A stretch of 54,043 nt of DNA from an uncultured beta proteobacterium (GTDB taxonomy: Bacteria; Pseudomonadota; Gammaproteobacteria; Burkholderiales; Burkholderiaceae_C): the NCBI GenBank assembly GCA_903938815.1, contig CAJAES010000062.1:1-54043 (forward strand). Direction: 5' to 3'. The notes beneath the pieces were generated by a model. It made no database searches, was not told the origin of the DNA, and worked only from the letters and a program-made list of their open reading frames with translations. Position 1 is the first letter of the stretch. The number at the start of each line of letters is the position of its first letter. Positions 1 to 9,469 of this stretch are shown here, piece by piece. The position numbers were made by a program, and so were the translations under genes.

Positions 1-1
1 G

Positions 2-151
2 CTCAAGGCCTGGATGGGGTCGAGCCACTTCCTGACCAGAACGCTACCGCGGGTGCGAACCGAAATGAGCTTGCAGGTTCTGGCCTACAACCTGAAGCGG
101 ACGATCAAGATCCTCGGCGCCGGGCCGCTGATGGCAGCGATGAAGGCGTAG
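2..151 (+). CDS. IS transposase, C-terminal fragment (left edge of window)
   Basis: This is the last 49 codons of an open frame that enters from the left edge and stops at TAG 149-151. The translated end contains TEMSLQVLAYNLKR followed by a short basic tail. That is the characteristic C-terminus of DDE transposases of the IS1182/IS5-like groups, in which the conserved Tyr-Asn-Leu-Lys-Arg follows the catalytic Glu region. The enzyme would cut and rejoin the ends of its insertion sequence. Only the tail is present, so the exact family, the activity and the left terminal repeat cannot be judged. It marks an IS insertion beside the catabolic segment to its right. Confidence 0.75.
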   Translation, partial: LKAWMGSSHFLTRTLPRVRTEMSLQVLAYNLKRTIKILGAGPLMAAMKA

Positions 152-329
152 GGCGCAGGCCCTTCACTCCAAACTCAACGCGATGTGCGATGGCGGCCGC
201 CGCTGACACGGCCGATCCTGACGCCTCGCCCAGCGCGTTCTCACACAGCCTCGGTCGATAGCCGACTCATGCGAGAGAGGGTGGTTCGAATCCCCCTCCC
301 GACCAGTTCAGAAACCCTCCTGACCGAAG

Positions 330-367
330 GCTGTTTGGGGCTCCATCCTTCCTGCCCCGCCAACAGC
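330..367. repeat. imperfect inverted repeat (hairpin)
   Basis: GCTGTT and GGGGC (330-341) are mirrored by GCCCC and AACAGC (354-367), with a 12-base loop and a few unpaired bases. It lies just before a terminator hairpin in the 152-461 gap. Its role is unknown. It could be an IS end remnant or part of the termination region. Confidence 0.4.
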
Positions 368-371
368 ATGA

Positions 372-401
372 CCCCAGGCGATTGATTTGCTTGGGGTTTT
401 T
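372..401 (+). terminator. Rho-independent terminator
   Basis: An 8-bp stem (CCCCAGGC paired with GCTTGGGG, one G-T wobble) with a 9-base loop is followed directly by TTTTT on the plus strand. It would end transcription coming from the left, either from the IS or from a degenerate tRNA-like stretch at 281-305. Apart from this and the neighbouring hairpin I see no gene in 152-461. Confidence 0.7.
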
Positions 402-461
402 GAAATACCGGCGGTTGGCTCCTTCGCATTCCATGATCCTGGGCGTCCGTGGGAGGGCGAT

Positions 462-1394
462 TCAGAGGCTGTGGGCAAGTTCCGGTACGGCCGTGAACAG
501 GTCGGCCTCTAGGCCGTAGTCGGCCACGGAGAAGATGGGCGCTTCGGGGTCCTTGTTGATCGCCACGATCACCTTGGATTCCTTCATGCCCGCCAGGTGC
601 TGGATGGCCCCGGAGATGCCGCAGGCCACGTACAGCTGGGGCGCGACGATCTTGCCGGTCTGGCCCACCTGCCAGTCGTTGGGCGCATAGCCCGCATCGA
701 CCGCTGCGCGGCTGGCGCCCAGGGCCGCGCCCAGCTTGTCGGCCAGAGGCGCCATCACCTCGTTGAACTTCTCCGAGGAGCCGAGCGCCCGGCCGCCGGA
801 GACGATGATCTTGGCGGCGGTCAGCTCGGGGCGGTCGTTCTTGGCGATCTCGTTGCCCTCGAACGTGCTCTGGCCGGCGGCGGCGGTGGCAGCCACGGTC
901 TCCACGGCAGCGGCTCCACTGGTGGCCGCGGCCGCATCGAAGCCCGTGGTGCGTACGGTGATCACCTTCTTCTCGTCCAGGCTCTGCATCGTGGCAATGG
1001 CGTTGCCAGCGTAGATCGGGCGCTCGAAGGTGTCGGCCGAGATCACCCGGGTCACGTCTGAGACCTGGCCCACGTCCAGCTTGGCGGCCACGCGCGGAGC
1101 CACGTTCTTGCCGCCGGCGGTGGCGGGGAACAGGATGTGGCTGTAGCTGCCCGCGATGGCCAGCACCTGGGCTGCGACGTTCTCCGCCAGCCCATGGGCC
1201 AGGCCGGGTGCGTCCGCGTGCAGTACCTGGGTGACGCCGGCGATCTGCGCGGCGGCAGCGGCGGCGGCGCCTGCGTTGTGGCCGGCGACCAGCACGTGCA
1301 CCTCACCTCCGCACTGGGCGGCCGCCGTGACGGTGTTGAGGGTGGCGCCCTTGATGGACGCGTTGTCGTGTTCAGCGATGACGAGTGCGGTCAT
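462..1394 (-). CDS. etfA: electron transfer flavoprotein subunit alpha
   Basis: EtfA carries the FAD of the soluble ETF heterodimer, which collects electrons from flavin dehydrogenases and passes them to ETF-ubiquinone oxidoreductase. The 310-residue length is normal. The N-terminal half is the Ala-rich alpha/beta domain starting [11 protein letters not shown]. The C-terminal third holds the family FAD signature ([13 protein letters not shown], then a VAIN stretch) and ends at [10 protein letters not shown]. It starts two bases after the etfB stop, so the two are translationally linked. Its position downstream of a DAO-type oxidoreductase suggests that this ETF pair serves that enzyme rather than being the housekeeping copy. 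Confidence 0.95.
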   Translation of the reverse strand: MTALVIAEHDNASIKGATLNTVTAAAQCGGEVHVLVAGHNAGAAAAAAAQIAGVTQVLHADAPGLAHGLAENVAAQVLAIAGSYSHILFPATAGGKNVAPRVAAKLDVGQVSDVTRVISADTFERPIYAGNAIATMQSLDEKKVITVRTTGFDAAAATSGAAAVETVAATAAAGQSTFEGNEIAKNDRPELTAAKIIVSGGRALGSSEKFNEVMAPLADKLGAALGASRAAVDAGYAPNDWQVGQTGKIVAPQLYVACGISGAIQHLAGMKESKVIVAINKDPEAPIFSVADYGLEADLFTAVPELAHSL

Positions 1395-1396
1395 GT

Positions 1397-2146
1397 TCAG
1401 ATCACCTTGGCTTCATTCTTGAGTTTGGCAACGAGTGTGGCCACGTCCGGCACCTTGATGCCGGCCGAGCGCTTGGGCGGCTCGGTGACCTTCAGGGTCT
1501 TGAGGTGCGGCTTGACTTCCACGCCCAGGTCGGCGGGCTTGACGGTGTCCAGCTGCTTCTTCTTGGCCTTCATGATGTTGGGCAGCGTGACGTAGCGCGG
1601 CTCGTTCAGGCGCAGGTCGGTGGTTACCACCGCGGGCAGCGTGATGGACACGGTCTCCAGGCCGCCGTCCACCTCGCGGGTGACGCGGGCCTTGCCGTCG
1701 GCCACTTCCACCTTGGAGGCGAAGGTGGCCTGCGGCATGTCGCACAGCGCGGCCAGCATCTGGCCGGTCTGGTTGGCGTCGTCGTCGATGGCCTGCTTGC
1801 CCAGGATCACCAGGCCGGGCTGCTCCCTGGCCACGATGGCGGCCAGCAGCTTGGCCACGGACAGGGGCTGCAGTTCGTCGGTGGTCTCCACCAGGATGGC
1901 GCGGTCAGCGCCGATGGCCATGGCCGTGCGCAGGGTCTCCTGGCACTGCGTGACGCCGCAGGACACCGCGATCACCTCGGTCACCACGCCCTTTTCCTTC
2001 AGGCGCACGGCTTCCTCCACGGCGATCTCGTCGAATGGGTTCATGCTCATCTTCACATTGGCGATGTCGACGCCCGTGTGGTCCGACTTGACGCGGACCT
2101 TCACGTTGTAGTCGACCACCCGTTTGACGGGCACAAGGATCTTCAT
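1397..2146 (-). CDS. etfB: electron transfer flavoprotein subunit beta
   Basis: EtfB binds AMP and forms the ETF dimer with EtfA. Starting at [14 protein letters not shown] gives 249 residues, the standard family length. Upstream in-frame ATGs at 2155 and 2170 exist but add a non-conserved MAEQEMST leader. The beta-subunit signature is present near residues 155-200 ([10 protein letters not shown], then [16 protein letters not shown] and NIMKAKKK). The frame sits between the FAD oxidoreductase gene (stop at 2171) and etfA, in the order oxidoreductase-etfB-etfA, so the three are very probably one transcript. Confidence 0.95.
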   Translation of the reverse strand: MKILVPVKRVVDYNVKVRVKSDHTGVDIANVKMSMNPFDEIAVEEAVRLKEKGVVTEVIAVSCGVTQCQETLRTAMAIGADRAILVETTDELQPLSVAKLLAAIVAREQPGLVILGKQAIDDDANQTGQMLAALCDMPQATFASKVEVADGKARVTREVDGGLETVSITLPAVVTTDLRLNEPRYVTLPNIMKAKKKQLDTVKPADLGVEVKPHLKTLKVTEPPKRSAGIKVPDVATLVAKLKNEAKVI

Positions 2147-2170
2147 GGTGCTCATCTCTTGCTCAGCCAT

Positions 2171-3358
2171 TCAGGACACTGCGCCGGAGCCGTACTTGCC
2201 AACCAGCAAGGCGCCACTCTGGAAACGTTCGATGGAGTAGGGAGCCAGCGCCACATCGGGATGCAAGCCAAGCACCTCTTGCGCAAGGATTCGGCCCACT
2301 GTGGGGGAAAGCTTGAAGCCGTGCCCTGAAAATCCATACCCCACCACCAATCCCGCTACGCCGGGGATACGACCAAGAACCGGGTTCCAGTCGGGCGTGA
2401 CGTCATAAACGCCGGTCCAGGACGAAGCCAGGCCGGCCGCCTCGTACGCGGGAAAGCGCTGTGCGACCTGGGTACCCACTTCCACCACGTAGTCCAGCGG
2501 GACGTCACCCTGAGATGCGTCGGCTTCTGCAAGCGTCTCACCGGCCGTCCCTTCGCTGACGAGCATCTGCTTTCCGCCGTAGCTTCTGTAGTACAGCATC
2601 CCTTCTGAGCTCAGATCCTTGAAAACTGGCATCTGGAAGGTATAGGGTGCTGCTTCGCAGTCGAGCGCCATCACCGCATGGCGCTCCGGGGTCAAAGGCA
2701 TTACGCGCGCGGTCCACCCGGACAGCTCGCGCGTCCAGATGTTCTGAGTGCTCACTACCGTGTCGCAAAGGAACTCGCCTCCGGTCGTCGCGACCCCAAT
2801 CACACGCGAGCCTGCCCAGAGAAGATTCGTCACCGACACGCCTTCTTGAACCTTGACGCCTCGGTGTCGTGCGCTCTTCGCGAAGCCCATGGCGGTCATC
2901 GTGGCGTCTGCGAAACCCGCATCGGGTTCGTACCCGATGAGCGCTGACTCACTAAAGGTGGCGATCGGCAGAAGCTCACTTGCCTGTGCCGGCGTCAGGT
3001 ACTCAAGGCGGACCTGATGCGATTCCTGCTGCTTCAGGGCCGCACGAAGCGGTTCAAGCTTGTCGCCCGCATCTGCAGTAATGACGTAGCCGCATCGCAC
3101 GATCCCGCACGACGCTTCCCGATCCTGCACATACTCGGCGAAGTTGTTGAAGACATCCCAGGAGCGTTTGGCCAGTTCTACGTTCTCGCGCACGGAATAG
3201 TGCGTACGCAGGATGCCCGATGACTGTGATGTCGTTCCTGCGCCTACGGTGTCGCGTTCGAGGAGAAGAACACTCTTGGCGCCGAACAGCGCAAGGTGGA
3301 AGGCCACGGACGCGCCAATCACGCCACCACCGATCACGATCACGTCGAACTTCTGCAT
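2171..3358 (-). CDS. FAD-dependent oxidoreductase, DAO/sarcosine-oxidase-beta type
   Basis: This is a 395-residue flavoprotein of the DAO family (D-amino acid oxidase, sarcosine oxidase/dehydrogenase, glycine oxidase). The N-terminal dinucleotide-binding loop VIGGGVIGAS lies at residues 8-17, followed by the ERD acidic end of strand 2 and the TSQSSGILR region typical of the sarcosine oxidase beta group. Near the C-terminus GYGFSGHGFK contacts FAD. The family oxidises a C-N bond of an amino acid or N-methyl amino acid. Coupling to etfB/etfA suggests a dehydrogenase that hands electrons to ETF rather than to oxygen. The substrate is not readable; sarcosine-like or cyclic amino acids are reasonable candidates. 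Confidence 0.85.
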   Translation of the reverse strand: MQKFDVIVIGGGVIGASVAFHLALFGAKSVLLLERDTVGAGTTSQSSGILRTHYSVRENVELAKRSWDVFNNFAEYVQDREASCGIVRCGYVITADAGDKLEPLRAALKQQESHQVRLEYLTPAQASELLPIATFSESALIGYEPDAGFADATMTAMGFAKSARHRGVKVQEGVSVTNLLWAGSRVIGVATTGGEFLCDTVVSTQNIWTRELSGWTARVMPLTPERHAVMALDCEAAPYTFQMPVFKDLSSEGMLYYRSYGGKQMLVSEGTAGETLAEADASQGDVPLDYVVEVGTQVAQRFPAYEAAGLASSWTGVYDVTPDWNPVLGRIPGVAGLVVGYGFSGHGFKLSPTVGRILAQEVLGLHPDVALAPYSIERFQSGALLVGKYGSGAVS

Positions 3359-3472
3359 GCATGCTCCTGCTGTGTAGCCCAGGAGTCTGGCCGACGGCGA
3401 CGCCTGCGCCAGGGAGCATAAGCACGAACGATGCTGAAAAGAACATCGACCCAGGCTGTCGATCTCGGAGCG

Positions 3473-4033
3473 TCAGCCCTTGACCATGTTCGCGAGGAGT
3501 TCAGCCGTGGTGGCGACGTTGTACTTCCTGAGAAGGCTTCCGCGATGGATGTCCACTGTCCGTGGACTGATTTCTAGACGCTTGGCGATCTCCTTGCTGC
3601 TGAGACCTTCCAGCAGGAGCGTTGACACCTCCCGCTCCCGCTGAGTGAGTGAGGCGCGCACGGGGGAACCACTCTGACGCTCCGCGGACATGTCGACAAA
3701 GGTCCAGATCGCACGCCGGAAGGGAACTTTTCTGTCCAGCGTGTAGCCGCTGATGTGGCACCAGAAGATTTCACCGTCGAGACGCCGCAGCAGTCGTTCA
3801 TCTGCGTATTCCGATTGCTTCCTGAGGATCTCCCCGACCTGCTTGCCCCGGACGTCGAAGTCATCCGGGGCGGCGTACAAGACCCTGAAGGACTGCCCCA
3901 CAAGTTGGTCTCGTGTACCCCGAATGATGCGGCGAAAGAGCAGGTTGCAGTCCACGATCACCCGGTCGTGCAGCACCGCCGCCGCCGTGGGCAGATTTTC
4001 GAACACGACCGAATAGTCGATCTCTTCTTTCAT
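3473..4033 (-). CDS. PAS domain-containing LuxR-family transcriptional regulator
   Basis: This small regulator has an N-terminal PAS-like sensor domain (about residues 1-120, ending IWTFVDMS) and a C-terminal LuxR/NarL helix-turn-helix (LTQREREVSTLLLEGLSSKE, then ISPRTVDIHR). I chose ATG 4033 (186 aa), preceded by GGTGGGG. A GTG at 4069 would add 12 residues with no visible Shine-Dalgarno. It diverges from the hydantoinase gene at 4184. The gap holds two copies of a palindromic GTACCTAGGT element, a likely operator. It probably controls both the hydantoinase/TRAP genes and the etf/oxidoreductase genes in response to a small molecule or redox signal sensed by the PAS domain. Confidence 0.85.
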   Translation of the reverse strand: MKEEIDYSVVFENLPTAAAVLHDRVIVDCNLLFRRIIRGTRDQLVGQSFRVLYAAPDDFDVRGKQVGEILRKQSEYADERLLRRLDGEIFWCHISGYTLDRKVPFRRAIWTFVDMSAERQSGSPVRASLTQREREVSTLLLEGLSSKEIAKRLEISPRTVDIHRGSLLRKYNVATTAELLANMVKG

Positions 4034-4071
4034 GCAGCCCCACCCGTTTGCATAGCTCTTCCCCTCCACGA

Positions 4072-4158
4072 GTACCTAGGTGTCCGCAAGGGCTAGACGC
4101 CGGAACATCGCGATCGCTACATTCTGCTCCTATTACGTACACCACTAGGTACCTAGGT
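4072..4158. promoter_or_regulatory. divergent control region with repeated GTACCTAGGT palindromes
   Basis: GTACCTAGGT occurs at 4072-4081 and again at 4149-4158. The second copy sits inside the perfect 12-bp palindrome CTAGGTACCTAG (4145-4156), and each copy has the self-complementary core ACCTAGGT. The copies are 77 bp apart, one near the PAS-LuxR start and one 26 bp before the hydantoinase start, as expected for operators of a divergent pair. TACGTA and TACGTG motifs flank the second copy. That the PAS-LuxR protein binds here is an inference. Confidence 0.6.
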
Positions 4159-4183
4159 AGATACGTGCCAGGAGAATGAGTCG

Positions 4184-7100
4184 ATGGTGGGAGATCCTTC
4201 AGTGGCAGGCGGCCCAGTGGCGGCGACGGCCGGACATGCGTCGAAATGGCAGTTCTGGATCGACCGTGGCGGTACTTTCACCGACATCGTCGCCAAGCGT
4301 CCGGATGGACAGATCGTCACCTCCAAGCTGCTGTCCGAGGACCCGGAGCACTACAAGGACTCGGCGGTCGAAGGCATCCGTCGCCTTCTCGGCCTCGACC
4401 GAGACGAAGAAATTACGGCCTTGCGCGTGGACAACGTGAAGATGGGAACAACCGTCGCCACCAACGCCTTGCTCGAGCGCAAGGGTGAGAACACCGTCTT
4501 GTTCATCACCCGGGGATTTGCCGATGCGTTGCGCATCGGCTATCAAAACCGGCCTCGGCTATTCGACCTGAACATCGTGCTGCCGGACCTGCTGTACAGC
4601 CGCGTCGTCGAGGTCGACGAGCGCTTGGCGGCGGACGGCTCGGTGATCCAGGCACTGGACCTGGCCACCGCGATGGGCGAATTGCAGCGGGCCTACGATG
4701 CCGGTTATCGCTCCGTCGCGGTCGTGCTGATGCACGGCTATCGCTATGCGCAGCACGAGCGCCTGCTGGCGCAAGCGGCGCGCGAGATCGGTTTTCCCCA
4801 GGTCTCGGTGTCGCACGAGGTCAGCAACCTGATGAAGTTGGTGCCTCGGGGCGATACCACCGTGGTGGACGCCTACCTGTCACCCATCCTGCGTCGTTAT
4901 GTCGACCAGGTTGCGTCGCGAATGACCGACGTGCGCCTGATGTTCATGCAATCCAGTGGCGGGCTGACGCAGGCCGATCGCTTTCATGGCAAGGACGCGA
5001 CGCTGTCCGGTCCGGCCGGTGGAATCGTCGGGATGGTGCGGACCGCTGCGCAAGCAGGTTTCACGAAAGTCATTGGCTTTGACATGGGCGGGACATCCAC
5101 CGACGTGTCGCATTACGCCGGTGAATTCGAGCGCGAGTTCGAGACGCTCGTAGCGGGCGTTCGGATGCGTGCGCCGATGATGAGTATCCATACGGTGGCA
5201 GCTGGCGGTGGATCCATCCTGCATTTCGACGGCTCTCGCTACCGCGTCGGACCTGACTCCGCAGGAGCTAACCCTGGCCCGGCCAGTTACCGTCGAGGCG
5301 GTCCGCTCACGGTGACGGACTGCAATGTCCTGCTGGGCAAGATTCAGCCCGACCTCTTTCCCAAGGTCTTCGGACCCAGTGGCACTGAAGCACTCGACGC
5401 GAATGTTGTGCGAGAGAAGTTCGGGAAACTGGCACAGAAGATCGGAGAAGTCACAGGCTGCGCACCTTCGCCAGAAGCAGTAGCCGAGGGCTTCCTGGAG
5501 ATTGCTGTGTCCAACATGGCGAGCGCCATCAAGCGAATCTCCGTTGCGCGTGGCCATGATGTGACGGAGTACGTGCTCAATACCTTCGGTGGAGCCGGCG
5601 GCCAGCACGCCTGTCTGGTCGCTGATGCCCTTGGGATGACGCAGGTATTTCTGCATCCGCTTGCCGGTGTGCTGTCTGCCTACGGTATCGGCCTCGCCGA
5701 CTTCACGGCCATCAAGGACAAGACGACGGAGCTGACACTCAGCGAACAGGCAGTGAATGAGCTTGCCTCGGTGATGGAGGAACTGGAAGCTGCTGCGGTG
5801 GCTGAGCTGCTGGCGCAGGACTTGCCCAAGGCCGCCATAGAGGTGATGCGCAAGGTGCACTTGCGCTATGAAGGAACGGACACGGTGCTGCCCGTACAGT
5901 TCGGGCCACTGCCATCGATGGTGAGGCAGTTTGAGGAAACCTACAAGCAGCGCTTCTCCTTCCTGATGCCGGGGCGTGCCTTGATTGCAGCAAGCGTTGC
6001 TGTTGAGGCCATCGGAAGCACGGGTGCGGATGCAACGGAGACGGTCTCGTCGATGACTCGCGAGAAGCCTCTTCACTCGGTTCAAACTGTGTCCATGTAC
6101 AGCGGTGGCGCGCGCCACGAAGCGGCGGTGTACCAGCGCGAGGACCTGCGCCCGGGTGATCGTGTCGTGGGCCCGGCCATTGTGGCCGAGAAAAATTCGA
6201 CAACAGTGATCGAGCCTGGGTGGGTGGCCGAGATCACCAGGCTCAATCACATGACACTAAGCCGCGTGGAGGTGCGTCCGGCACGTCATGCCATCGGTAC
6301 CAACGCCGATCCTGTGATGCTCGAGATCTTCAATAACCTGTTCATGTCGATTGCCGAGCAGATGGGGCTTCGCTTGCAGCAGACTGCTTACTCCGTGAAC
6401 ATCAAGGAGCGCCTGGATTTCTCCTGCGCACTCTTTGACGGCGAGGGTGACCTCATAGCCAATGCACCCCACATTCCTGTCCACCTGGGATCGATGGGCG
6501 AGAGCATCAAGACGGTGTTGCGCGAGAACGCAGGCAAGATGAAGCCTGGCGATGTCTACCTGATCAATGATCCGTACCATGGCGGGACTCATCTGCCGGA
6601 CATCACTGTCATCACGCCTGTGTTCGATGACTCCCGGCGGGACCCGGTTTTCTACGTCGGTTCGCGTGGGCATCACGCCGACATTGGTGGCATCACCCCG
6701 GGCTCCATGCCGCCTGCATCGACTTCCGTGCTCGAGGAGGGCATCCTCTTCGACAACTGGAAACTGGTCGAAGCTGGTCACTTCCGGGAGGAGGGGACGC
6801 TGGAGAAATTGTCCTCAGGCCCACATCCTGCGCGTAACCCCCGCATGAACCTCGCAGACTTGCGCGCGCAAGTGGCCGCCAACGAGAAGGGTGTGCAGGA
6901 ATTGCGGAAGGTGGTGGGGAACTTCGGACTGGATGTGGTGCAGGCTTACACCCGCCACGTGAAGGACAACGCCGAAGAAGCCGTACGCCGCGTGATTACC
7001 GCCCTCGAGGATGGTGAATTCACACTTGAAACCGATAACGGCTCATGCATTCGGGTTTCAATCAGGGTCGATCGGGCCAACCGTTGTGCAACCATCGACT

Positions 7101-7837
7101 TCGCGGGCACCTCTGCGCAGATGCCGAATAACTTCAACGCGCCATCGTCGATCTGCATGGCTGCGGTGCTTTACGTCTTTCGCACGCTGGTCAACGATGA
7201 CATCCCTCTCAATGCCGGGTGTTTGAAGCCACTGAATGTTCTCATCCCCGAGGGTTCGATGCTCAACCCGGTGTTCCCCGCCGCTGTGGTTGCGGGCAAC
7301 GTGGAAACCTCGCAGTGCATCACGAACGCGCTCTATGGGGCATTGGGCGTGATGGCAGCTTCCCAGTGCACCATGAACAGCCTCTCGTTCGGCAATGAGC
7401 GCTATCAGTATATGGAAACCATCGCCGGGGGCACTGGCGCAGGCCCGACATTTGATGGAACGGGCGTCGTGCATTCCAACATGACCAATTCCCGGATCAC
7501 CGATCCGGAGGTTCTCGAGTTCCGCTACCCGGTCGTGCTGGAGTGCTATCGAATCCGGTCGGGCAGTGGCGGAGCCGGTGAGTACCGGGGCGGCGACGGT
7601 GCTGAGCGACGTATCCGGTTCCTGGAACCCATGACAGTTTCCATCCTGTCCAACAATCGAAAGATCGCGCCCTTCGGCATGTCCGGCGGACGACCTGGAG
7701 GACTCGGTCATAACTGGATCCAGCGCTCTTCGGGCAGGATCCAGCATCTGCAGGGCTGCGAGTCCGCCGAGATTGGCGCAGGCGACACCATGGTAGTCGA
7801 AACCCCGGGTGGTGGAGGTTTTGGCTCTGCCGGTTGA
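4184..7837 (+). CDS. fused hydantoinase/5-oxoprolinase (HyuA-HyuB in one chain)
   Basis: This 1217-residue protein joins both subunits of the ATP-dependent hydantoinase/oxoprolinase family, which opens five-membered lactam rings (5-oxoproline, hydantoins, N-methylhydantoin). Residues about 20-690 are HyuA-like, with the phosphate-loop-type DRGGTFTDIVA, a second GFDMGGTSTDVS and GGAGGQHACLVA. From about residue 708 (DPVMLEIFNN) it is HyuB-like, with NDPYHGGTHLPDI and SRGHHADIGG. The start ATG 4184 follows AGGAGA by 8 bases. In many bacteria the two parts are separate genes; this arrangement resembles eukaryotic 5-oxoprolinase. The substrate is unknown. Neighbouring TRAP, FAD oxidoreductase and ETF genes suggest a product that is further oxidised. 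Confidence 0.92.
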   Translation: MVGDPSVAGGPVAATAGHASKWQFWIDRGGTFTDIVAKRPDGQIVTSKLLSEDPEHYKDSAVEGIRRLLGLDRDEEITALRVDNVKMGTTVATNALLERKGENTVLFITRGFADALRIGYQNRPRLFDLNIVLPDLLYSRVVEVDERLAADGSVIQALDLATAMGELQRAYDAGYRSVAVVLMHGYRYAQHERLLAQAAREIGFPQVSVSHEVSNLMKLVPRGDTTVVDAYLSPILRRYVDQVASRMTDVRLMFMQSSGGLTQADRFHGKDATLSGPAGGIVGMVRTAAQAGFTKVIGFDMGGTSTDVSHYAGEFEREFETLVAGVRMRAPMMSIHTVAAGGGSILHFDGSRYRVGPDSAGANPGPASYRRGGPLTVTDCNVLLGKIQPDLFPKVFGPSGTEALDANVVREKFGKLAQKIGEVTGCAPSPEAVAEGFLEIAVSNMASAIKRISVARGHDVTEYVLNTFGGAGGQHACLVADALGMTQVFLHPLAGVLSAYGIGLADFTAIKDKTTELTLSEQAVNELASVMEELEAAAVAELLAQDLPKAAIEVMRKVHLRYEGTDTVLPVQFGPLPSMVRQFEETYKQRFSFLMPGRALIAASVAVEAIGSTGADATETVSSMTREKPLHSVQTVSMYSGGARHEAAVYQREDLRPGDRVVGPAIVAEKNSTTVIEPGWVAEITRLNHMTLSRVEVRPARHAIGTNADPVMLEIFNNLFMSIAEQMGLRLQQTAYSVNIKERLDFSCALFDGEGDLIANAPHIPVHLGSMGESIKTVLRENAGKMKPGDVYLINDPYHGGTHLPDITVITPVFDDSRRDPVFYVGSRGHHADIGGITPGSMPPASTSVLEEGILFDNWKLVEAGHFREEGTLEKLSSGPHPARNPRMNLADLRAQVAANEKGVQELRKVVGNFGLDVVQAYTRHVKDNAEEAVRRVITALEDGEFTLETDNGSCIRVSIRVDRANRCATIDFAGTSAQMPNNFNAPSSICMAAVLYVFRTLVNDDIPLNAGCLKPLNVLIPEGSMLNPVFPAAVVAGNVETSQCITNALYGALGVMAASQCTMNSLSFGNERYQYMETIAGGTGAGPTFDGTGVVHSNMTNSRITDPEVLEFRYPVVLECYRIRSGSGGAGEYRGGDGAERRIRFLEPMTVSILSNNRKIAPFGMSGGRPGGLGHNWIQRSSGRIQHLQGCESAEIGAGDTMVVETPGGGGFGSAG

Positions 7838-7901
7838 TTCGCGCTTCAAGTGGCATGGTCTACCCATGCAATGTCCCATCCCAAACTGAGAAAGTACCCC
7901 A

Positions 7902-8870
7902 ATGATGAATACTCTGATTCGAGCGCTCGTAGTTGCCGCTGCCCCGCTTGTGGCCACGGCCCAGACCGCCTGGGATTTGCCTACCGGCTATGCCGTCAAC
8001 ACCTTCCACGTGCAGAACCTGCAGCAGTTTGCTGATGATGTGAACAAAGCGAGCGCTGGAAAGCTGAAGGTCACGCTGCACCCCGGCGGCTCCTTGTACA
8101 AGGCCAACGAGATCAAGCGAGCAGTCCAGAGCGGACAAGTGCCTGCGGGCGAGATGATTCTGTCGGGTTCCGCCAACGAAAACCCGCTTTTCGGCGTGGA
8201 CTCCATCCCCTTTCTCGCCACCAGCTACGCCGACGCAAAGCGCCTGTACCTGGCGTCAAAGCCGGTGCAGGAGAAGGCACTTCTTGCGCAAGGCATGAAA
8301 GCCTTGTATTCGGTGCCGTGGCCCGGTCAGTCCCTGTATTCGCTCAAGCCGATCAATTCACCAGGTGATCTCGCAGGATCAAAGATGCGCGCCTACAACC
8401 CGGCAACAAGCCGCATCGCCCAACTCCTGAAGGCCCAGCCGGTGACCATCCAGCTGGCCGAACTGCCGCAAGCCTTGGCAACGGGCGCAGTGCAGACCTT
8501 CCTGACGTCAAGCGCGGGCGGAATCGAGAGCAAGCTCTATGAGCAGGTGAAGTATTTCTATCCCGTCAATGCCTGGCTGCCGCGTAACGTGACCGTGGTG
8601 AGTCAGAAGGCCTTCGACGCCCTCGACCCGGCCACCAAGGAGGCGGTGCTGAAGGCGGCCGCGGCCGCCGAGGAGCGAGGCTGGGCGCTGAGCGAGAGAC
8701 TCGATGGCGAGTACGTCCGCGATCTGGGGGTCAAGGGCATGAGCATCAGCCCGGTGTCTGCTGCGGTGAAGAAGGAACTCGAGGCGGTGGGCGCCACCAT
8801 GACCGCGGAGTGGCTGAAGTCGGCGGGGCCCGAGGGCAAACTCATCCTTGATGCCTACATGAAGCAGTGA
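7902..8870 (+). CDS. dctP: TRAP transporter substrate-binding protein (DctP family)
   Basis: This 322-residue periplasmic binding protein has a Sec signal peptide at residues 1-20 (cleavage after ATA, before QT). The mature part follows the DctP fold, with the conserved SKMRAYNP segment (ligand-binding Arg) and LAELPQALATGAVQ near the middle. It delivers an organic acid-type solute to the DctQ/DctM membrane pair encoded next. It begins 64 bp after the hydantoinase gene on the same strand. The ligand is probably the compound the upstream enzymes handle, or a related carboxylate. A second ATG at 7905 is equally possible. Confidence 0.92.
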   Translation: MMNTLIRALVVAAAPLVATAQTAWDLPTGYAVNTFHVQNLQQFADDVNKASAGKLKVTLHPGGSLYKANEIKRAVQSGQVPAGEMILSGSANENPLFGVDSIPFLATSYADAKRLYLASKPVQEKALLAQGMKALYSVPWPGQSLYSLKPINSPGDLAGSKMRAYNPATSRIAQLLKAQPVTIQLAELPQALATGAVQTFLTSSAGGIESKLYEQVKYFYPVNAWLPRNVTVVSQKAFDALDPATKEAVLKAAAAAEERGWALSERLDGEYVRDLGVKGMSISPVSAAVKKELEAVGATMTAEWLKSAGPEGKLILDAYMKQ

Positions 8871-8947
8871 CCGAACCGGGAATGCTCAGGCAAGAGCCTG
8901 GGCTCCCTTTGCTCGTTCGCCCAAGAGTTTCCACTGGAGGGGACACG

Positions 8948-9457
8948 ATGTTCCAAGTCGTGCGACGCTTTTATCGCCTTCTGGGCGCCCTCTCGGCCGT
9001 TGCGTTGGTATCCACGTTTGTCTTTGTCATTCTGGGCGTGGTCGCGCGCACCGCAGGGTGGGACATCCCAGGTCTGGATTCCTATGCCGGTTATGCCATC
9101 GCCGCGGCGCTGTTCCTGGCCTTGCCATCCACGCTCCAGCGGGGCGACCATATCCGCGTCACGCTGGTTCTGGACCGCTTGCCGAGTGCGGGTAAATCGA
9201 TCCTGGAATGGTGGAGCCTGCTGGCGGCCTTTGGCCTGTCGGCCTATGTCTCTTGGTACGCCGCGAGGCTGGTGTGGGACTCGTACGTGATGCACGACAT
9301 TTCCCCGGCCGCCGACGCCACCCCCCTGTGGATCCCCCAGCTTGCCATGGCGCTGGGTTGTGCAGGTCTTTCGATTGCCTTCGGTCATGCCTTGATGGCC
9401 CGCCGCCGAGGCGAGTCCTTTATCGAGGTCTCCGATGAAGCCTCCCACGTCGAATAG
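8948..9457 (+). CDS. dctQ: TRAP transporter small permease (DctQ family)
   Basis: This 169-residue protein has four hydrophobic segments and the expected DctQ pattern; the RGDHIRVTLVLDRLP loop lies after the second segment. ATG 8948 was chosen because GGAGG lies about 6 bases upstream and the protein then starts MFQVVRRFYR. The open frame extends back to 8867 but that part reads as non-coding and overlaps the dctP stop. It bridges DctP docking and the large DctM subunit in a sodium-driven uptake system. Confidence 0.88.
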   Translation: MFQVVRRFYRLLGALSAVALVSTFVFVILGVVARTAGWDIPGLDSYAGYAIAAALFLALPSTLQRGDHIRVTLVLDRLPSAGKSILEWWSLLAAFGLSAYVSWYAARLVWDSYVMHDISPAADATPLWIPQLAMALGCAGLSIAFGHALMARRRGESFIEVSDEASHVE

Positions 9458-9469
9458 GCCAAGACACAC

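Noticed and set aside
230..305. A complete tRNA gene near the left end
   Set aside because: The T stem has a mismatch, CCA is two bases out of register with the acceptor stem, and no D or anticodon arm folds.
4880..6250. 456-residue minus-strand open frame
   Set aside because: Antisense to the hydantoinase gene; His/Arg-rich, no family signature.
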